Assembly (NCBI GenBank): GCA_027365565.1
Contig: DAHXMI010000010.1
Coordinates: 86,895 to 150,894, forward strand
Source of the DNA: JAMCYG01 sp027365565
GTDB lineage: Archaea > Micrarchaeota > Micrarchaeia > Micrarchaeales > Micrarchaeaceae
Reading direction: 5' to 3'
DNA length: 64,000 nt
Part shown: in pieces, positions 60,655-64,000 of the stretch
Numbering within the stretch: position 1 is the stretch's first letter
How the letters are laid out: each line of letters opens with the position of its first letter
The notes under the pieces: generated by a model
What the model saw: the letters and a program-made list of their open reading frames with translations, nothing else
Database searches by the model: none
What the model was told of the DNA's origin: nothing
Translations under genes and position numbers: made by a program

Positions 60655-61458
60655 TCATCTCAGTGACCACTTCTTTGAGCTCTCATCGAGCGCAGATATG
60701 GCGTTCTCACTCCATATGGTTATTCTGCCCGGACTTCCACCTGGAGCCAGAAGGCTCACTTTTATGTCCTGGGCAGTGCACACGTCCACACCAGGCAGGT
60801 TCCTAGCGGCCTTTCCTGCGCTGCTGTTCTTGTCTCCGAGTACCAGGAGCACCGACCTTTTGTATTTCCTGCTCGCGGACCCGCGCTTGACCTTTGACGA
60901 GTTCCTTTTCATCGCACGGCTTTCATCGACGTACTTGTCGAGACCAAGCGCCTTGAGCGCTGCCGTGAAATCTTTAGCCTTCGTCACGGATTCTATGTCA
61001 TTTGAAAGTATTATCGGAAGCTTTGTATTTTCTATGAATTTTGTGTCGACATATCTGGACGCGGTGGCGGCTATAGCGCTCATTATCGCTTTCTGGTATT
61101 CGCGCTTGTTCATCTGTTCGATTATATTTTTTTCAACGTGGTGTGGGTGAGCCCTTCTTCCCTTTACTGCGGATGGTATTACCTTTACCTTTCCTTGGCG
61201 GCCGCCTCCAAGATGCTCCCTTGGCCTCTGCGCCCTTCCCGTACGCCTTCCGGAACGCCATGTATACATACGACCATGATATGATGTTGATGTTTGCATT
61301 CCAGCGCGGAGGTAATGGCCCTGGGGCTGTATGTTGGTCGTGCTCTCGGCCAGCACCGCCCTCCTTATTATCTCCGGCCTGACAGCTTCCGAGAATGCCC
61401 TCGGCAGGTCAACCTGGCCCTTTGCCTTGCCGTCGATTGAAAGTATGTTAGCATTCAT
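60655..61458 (-). CDS. rpl4: Ribosomal protein uL4
   Basis: A 267-residue tunnel protein of the archaeal/eukaryotic L4 type. Seen: GKAKGQVDLPRAFSEAVRPEII, the extended loop (RSGRRTGRAQRPREHLGGGRQGK) that reaches the exit tunnel, and ISALDESSKKWSLR at the end. Starts 4 nt after rpl3. Confidence 0.95.
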   Translation of the reverse strand: MNANILSIDGKAKGQVDLPRAFSEAVRPEIIRRAVLAESTTNIQPQGHYLRAGMQTSTSYHGRMYTWRSGRRTGRAQRPREHLGGGRQGKVKVIPSAVKGRRAHPHHVEKNIIEQMNKREYQKAIMSAIAATASRYVDTKFIENTKLPIILSNDIESVTKAKDFTAALKALGLDKYVDESRAMKRNSSKVKRGSASRKYKRSVLLVLGDKNSSAGKAARNLPGVDVCTAQDIKVSLLAPGGSPGRITIWSENAISALDESSKKWSLR

Positions 61459-61462
61459 TCTA

Positions 61463-62431
61463 TCACAGTATTGACGTTGACATGTAGTTTAGTTTTGGCT
61501 CCTTTATGCCCTTCACATTCCTGTCCCTGATGGACTTCCTGACCCTCACGAGCCTCTTCGCCGGACCGGGAACAGAGCCTTTTATCAGCAGGTAGCTGTT
61601 CTTCACACTGCCATAGTTTAAGAAGCCTGCCTTTGGGTTTATTGCGGTTGTATCGCTCGCTGTGCCGAGCTTGAGTATCCTCTTGTCCTGCTCTATCCTG
61701 TAGTTGAATCCCATCTGTCCTGCCATTGGCACGGTGTAATAGACCCTACCAGGCCTCATCGGGCCGAGAGATCCTACGTGTCTCCTCTTCTGCGTCACCT
61801 TCCTACCCTGGACCTTGACACCGTGGCGCTTTACTGCACCCTGCCATCCCTTACCCTTGCTTATAGATGCGATGTCCACATATTCGCCGGGTTTGAATAC
61901 ATCAGACAGTGCAAGTTCCTTTCCGAGCCTGGATAATGCATTGTCGAACTTTTCTCCTACTGTAGAGCCAGGTATGGAAGATTCGAACCTTATAATATGA
62001 TGCTGGCCTGTGCTAGTACCGCGCGGCTGCGCTGCAAGAAGCAGTTTTATGTCATAAAATTCTGACAGTTTCTGTTTTGCTTCTTCGGGCTTCGCGGCGG
62101 TCTTCATCCTGATCTTAAGTTTCTTTGCTGTCGCGTCGTCGTATACCTCCATCACGGCCTTAATGTATTTAGTAGAGGGGTCAATCCTGTACATCCTTAT
62201 GCCGTAGGCCTCTGTCTTCGGCATCTCGAGTACGGTGCATGGGGTACTTACCTCCATTCCCTTCGTAGCACCCTCCGAATCGTCAGTCATGATAACGTGC
62301 ATCATGCCAGCCTTGAAAGTAACGATGTTGGCCACGCTGCCTTCTGATAGCGATGGCTCTGACCTTATCCTCGGAAGCCGCCTCGAAGCACGTCTGTGCG
62401 GCCAGTATTGAAGTGATCCATGATGGGGCAT
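61463..62431 (-). CDS. rpl3: Ribosomal protein uL3
   Basis: About 322 residues. MPHHGSLQYWPHRRASRRLPRI is the usual archaeal L3 start, so ATG 62431 is chosen over the longer 62458 start. Further on are KGMEVSTPCTVLEMPKTEAYG, GWQGAVKRHGVK and GPMRPGRVYYTVPMAGQMG (the W-finger and basic loop near the peptidyl-transferase centre). First gene of the operon; the upstream 155 nt holds AT-rich promoter-like sequence. Confidence 0.95.
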   Translation of the reverse strand: MPHHGSLQYWPHRRASRRLPRIRSEPSLSEGSVANIVTFKAGMMHVIMTDDSEGATKGMEVSTPCTVLEMPKTEAYGIRMYRIDPSTKYIKAVMEVYDDATAKKLKIRMKTAAKPEEAKQKLSEFYDIKLLLAAQPRGTSTGQHHIIRFESSIPGSTVGEKFDNALSRLGKELALSDVFKPGEYVDIASISKGKGWQGAVKRHGVKVQGRKVTQKRRHVGSLGPMRPGRVYYTVPMAGQMGFNYRIEQDKRILKLGTASDTTAINPKAGFLNYGSVKNSYLLIKGSVPGPAKRLVRVRKSIRDRNVKGIKEPKLNYMSTSIL

Positions 62432-62586
62432 AATAACGCCGACAAATACATATAGCACAAATCGTCTCTGTAAAATCAGCAGCCTTGACTGCCGTATGTG
62501 CTGTTGTGGTCTTTCTATTGACCTATTATTTTAATATGCTGTTAATTTAAATACGTTACCTCGGTTCCGTTATTATCAAGGTAAAG

Positions 62587-62853
62587 TCAAAGCCCAGATG
62601 AAGCCTCAAATATCTGCAGATCTCTGAGAACTGAATTTGCTGAGGCACGCAACGCGGTCGCGTCTGACGCCCTTATTTCTATTATAAAGGCAGATGCGGA
62701 GCGCTTCAATGTTATGTCGCTTCTCTTATACCTGCCGCCCTGCAGGACCGCCGCGTATTCCGACGCCTCGACGCCCGGCAGTGTTATAGTGCATGTATAT
62801 CTGTCAGTCTGTTGCTTCCTCGACGATATTTTTTTTGCCATCTGTCGCACCAT
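62587..62853 (-). CDS. KEOPS complex subunit Pcc1
   Basis: An 88-residue Pcc1-type protein. ASEYAAVLQGGRYKRSDITLKRSASAFIIEIRASDATALRASANSVLRDLQI is the standard strand-helix layout of the CTAG/Pcc1 family, which dimerises in the KEOPS complex that makes t6A on tRNA. ATG 62853 or 62841 may start it (GGTG precedes the second). It overlaps the Brix gene by 50 nt. The Brix-Pcc1 neighbourhood is common in archaea. Confidence 0.72.
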   Translation of the reverse strand: MVRQMAKKISSRKQQTDRYTCTITLPGVEASEYAAVLQGGRYKRSDITLKRSASAFIIEIRASDATALRASANSVLRDLQIFEASSGL

Positions 62854-63145
62854 GCTTCCCCTTTATCACCATTCCGGCGCCTGACTTGCTTATTACATAC
62901 TTGGACAATATTGAATAGTAGCCGCCTGCTTTATGTGTTTTTATGAGTGTGGCAGCAGCCCCTCCCGTGCTGCTTTTACCAATTATTATTATTTTGCTGA
63001 AACCCTTCGATCTTGCATCAATCATGGTTTTTTCTAATGACTTGCTTCCTCTTCTCTGCACCACGCAACTGCCGAACAGTCTGCCCATTCTGGTGCAGTA
63101 CGAGAGAAGTTGTGGGTTGTTTCTGGAATGGGTTATGTATGGCAT
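62804..63145 (-). CDS. Brix domain ribosome-biogenesis protein
   Basis: About 113 residues, short for archaeal Brix proteins (about 160-180). ITHSRNNPQLLSYCTRMGRLFGSCVVQRRGSKSLEKTMIDARSKGFSKIIIIGK has the Brix order: leading SR..P, then the RG..s..e loop and a hydrophobic strand. The role would be pre-rRNA binding in ribosome assembly. Genomic context (Pcc1 next door, eL15 upstream) supports it. ATG 63145 is preceded by AAGGTAA; an ATG at 63160 is possible. The C-terminal half of the Brix fold is largely missing. Confidence 0.6.
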   Translation of the reverse strand: MPYITHSRNNPQLLSYCTRMGRLFGSCVVQRRGSKSLEKTMIDARSKGFSKIIIIGKSSTGGAAATLIKTHKAGGYYSILSKYVISKSGAGMVIKGKHGATDGKKNIVEEATD

Positions 63146-63197
63146 GACATTACCTTGCATTTTGTATGTTAGGTAATGCTTTTACCATATTGTGGTG

Positions 63198-63707
63198 TTA
63201 CGCCCTGAGTCCCCTGTACTTTATTGCAGTACTGGTGAGACCCCTTGCCGCCCTTCCGTTCTTCCTTGCTATGGTAGAATAAGCCGGCGATTTCGAAGCA
63301 GGTGAGTCTTTGGAAACCATTATTACTTCGTAGTACTTGAACGAACCTGCGCTGCCTACAAAGTATGAGTTTAGCACTTCACAGTTGGAGAATTTGACGT
63401 TAGCCCTGTTCTCCGCTATCGCCCTCATCGATATGCCACGCGTGAACATCCTTCCGGATTTTGAAGGCTTTCTGCCTCCATCAGGAGCAGCTCTCTTCTT
63501 CCTGCCTCCCCTGAGTCGGACCCTGACTACGATTATGCCCTGCTTTGCCTTATAGCCAAGCTCCCTGGCCCTGGAAAGGTTAGATGGACGCTCGACCCTC
63601 ATTATTGGCCCTTGGGCGTTCCAGCCGGTTATCTTGTCTTTGTAAATCTGCGACCTTTCCTTATATTCGTTTATAATTGTTGACCTTATGTGCTCGTACA
63701 TGCTCAT
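63198..63707 (-). CDS. rpl15e: Ribosomal protein eL15
   Basis: About 169 residues of the archaeal/eukaryotic L15e family, somewhat shorter than the usual 190 or so. MYEHIRSTIINEYKERSQIYKDKITGWNAQGPIMRVERPSNLSRARELGYKAKQGIIVVRVRLRGGRKKR is characteristic (seen in two adjoining stretches). ATG 63707 has GTGAT 4 nt before it; ATG 63701 is the other candidate. The Brix gene follows after about 50 nt. Confidence 0.9.
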   Translation of the reverse strand: MSMYEHIRSTIINEYKERSQIYKDKITGWNAQGPIMRVERPSNLSRARELGYKAKQGIIVVRVRLRGGRKKRAAPDGGRKPSKSGRMFTRGISMRAIAENRANVKFSNCEVLNSYFVGSAGSFKYYEVIMVSKDSPASKSPAYSTIARKNGRAARGLTSTAIKYRGLRA

Positions 63708-63891
63708 GAGTATCACTGTCGTGTTAGAACATAGAGTAATGTCCAATAAGGGACTTCATGCTTATTATATTTTTCTGTGTGGGAGGTGGTTGCGGACTGC
63801 TGCACATCAGAGGGTAAATAATATCATACCGCAGCAGTTTATTAGTATGGGCATCAATTAGACTCTGGGACAAAAGTCCTCTTCTAATCTT

Positions 63892-64000
63892 TTAGGGGGT
63901 TCCCTTACCTTTTGTTATTACGACATAAACTCTTCTTCCAATATACCTCTTAGGTATATCTGCCTTTGCAGACGTGCCTATTGGTGTAACTACACGTTCT
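63892..64000 (-). CDS. DUF2080-like small protein (5' end beyond window)
   Basis: The last 35 residues of an ORF that enters from the right edge: VVTPIGTSAKADIPKRYIGRR then VYVVITKGKGTP and stop. The pattern xxxIGxSAxxxxPKxxIGxxVxVVI resembles DUF2080 (AbrB-like, often called transposon-encoded). The start is outside the window. The stretch 63747-63891 between it and eL15 shows no gene; it holds AT-rich sequence and short T-runs. Confidence 0.5.
   Translation of the reverse strand, partial: ERVVTPIGTSAKADIPKRYIGRRVYVVITKGKGTP

Noticed and set aside
1..64000. CRISPR arrays, insertion sequences, prophage or integrase genes
   Set aside because: No regularly spaced repeats, transposase or integrase motifs were found. 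The DUF2080-like end at 63892 is sometimes called transposon-encoded but nothing else supports a mobile element.

Overview
The window reads as an archaeal chromosome segment. Markers seen directly: archaeal/eukaryotic-type ribosomal proteins (eS19, eL15, eL41 and an L3-L4-L23-L2-S19-L22-S3 operon), PCNA, SRP54, a single-chain AglB/STT3 oligosaccharyltransferase, RNase P protein Rnp4, KEOPS Pcc1, a Brix protein, a PriL-like primase subunit, a beta-CASP aCPSF2-type nuclease, FtsZ, archaeal tRNAs (one with a bulge-helix-bulge intron) and many TATA boxes about 25-35 nt before start codons (leaderless mRNAs). Fragmented ribosomal operons, an isolated 5S gene, a primase large subunit apparently without its Fe-S cysteines, a UAU-anticodon tRNA-Ile and a single-repeat TBP-like gene suggest a DPANN, perhaps Micrarchaeota/ARMAN-like, lineage; that placement is inference.

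Layout. 1-5.1 kb: partial eS19, hotdog thioesterase, class III aminotransferase, ADP-forming acetyl-CoA synthetase (alpha and beta) and a tail-anchored winged-helix protein; together these suit amino-acid/acyl-CoA fermentation. 5.2-11.1 kb: aCPSF2-like RNase, FtsZ, a NicO-like membrane protein, CysRS and a DUF763 protein. 11.1-16.5 kb: a secreted protein, tiny eL41, SecY, a V4R protein, and a membrane protein/thioredoxin-like DUF929 pair. 16.6-22.5 kb: TatD abutting tRNA-Arg, a winged-helix protein, DRG GTPase, a 24-residue Lys-rich protein with a hairpin terminator, SRP54, a GT4 glycosyltransferase and the single-repeat TBP-like gene. 22.6-30.6 kb: geranylgeranyl-reductase-type flavoprotein and a seven-gene complex I membrane-arm/ferredoxin cluster (nuoH-I-J-K-L-M-N) with no A-D subunits here.

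30.6-49 kb is the accessory-looking part: four GT-C-type membrane glycosyltransferases, several Asn-X-Ser/Thr-rich exported proteins (LamG-like, beta-helix and unassigned), a CDP-alcohol phosphatidyltransferase with an insertion in its signature, a HerA-type ATPase with a nuclease-like tail, HemK-type methyltransferase, 5S rRNA, a candidate structured RNA and a small zinc protein. 49-54.7 kb returns to information processing: PriL-like protein, tRNA-Pro, GNAT, PCNA, a cysteine-less DJ-1-like protein, Rnp4, HIT hydrolase, CTP synthase and tRNA-Ile(UAU). 54.8-64 kb: AglB, the S10-type ribosomal operon, Pcc1, Brix, eL15 and a DUF2080-like fragment.

The AglB gene and the numerous sequon-rich exported proteins with GT-C enzymes together imply a heavily glycosylated cell surface. 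No CRISPR array, insertion sequence or prophage was seen. Most start choices rest on TATA-box spacing or a GGTGAT-like Shine-Dalgarno; non-ATG starts (TTG, GTG) are common. All family assignments are from motif recognition by eye; no search was run.
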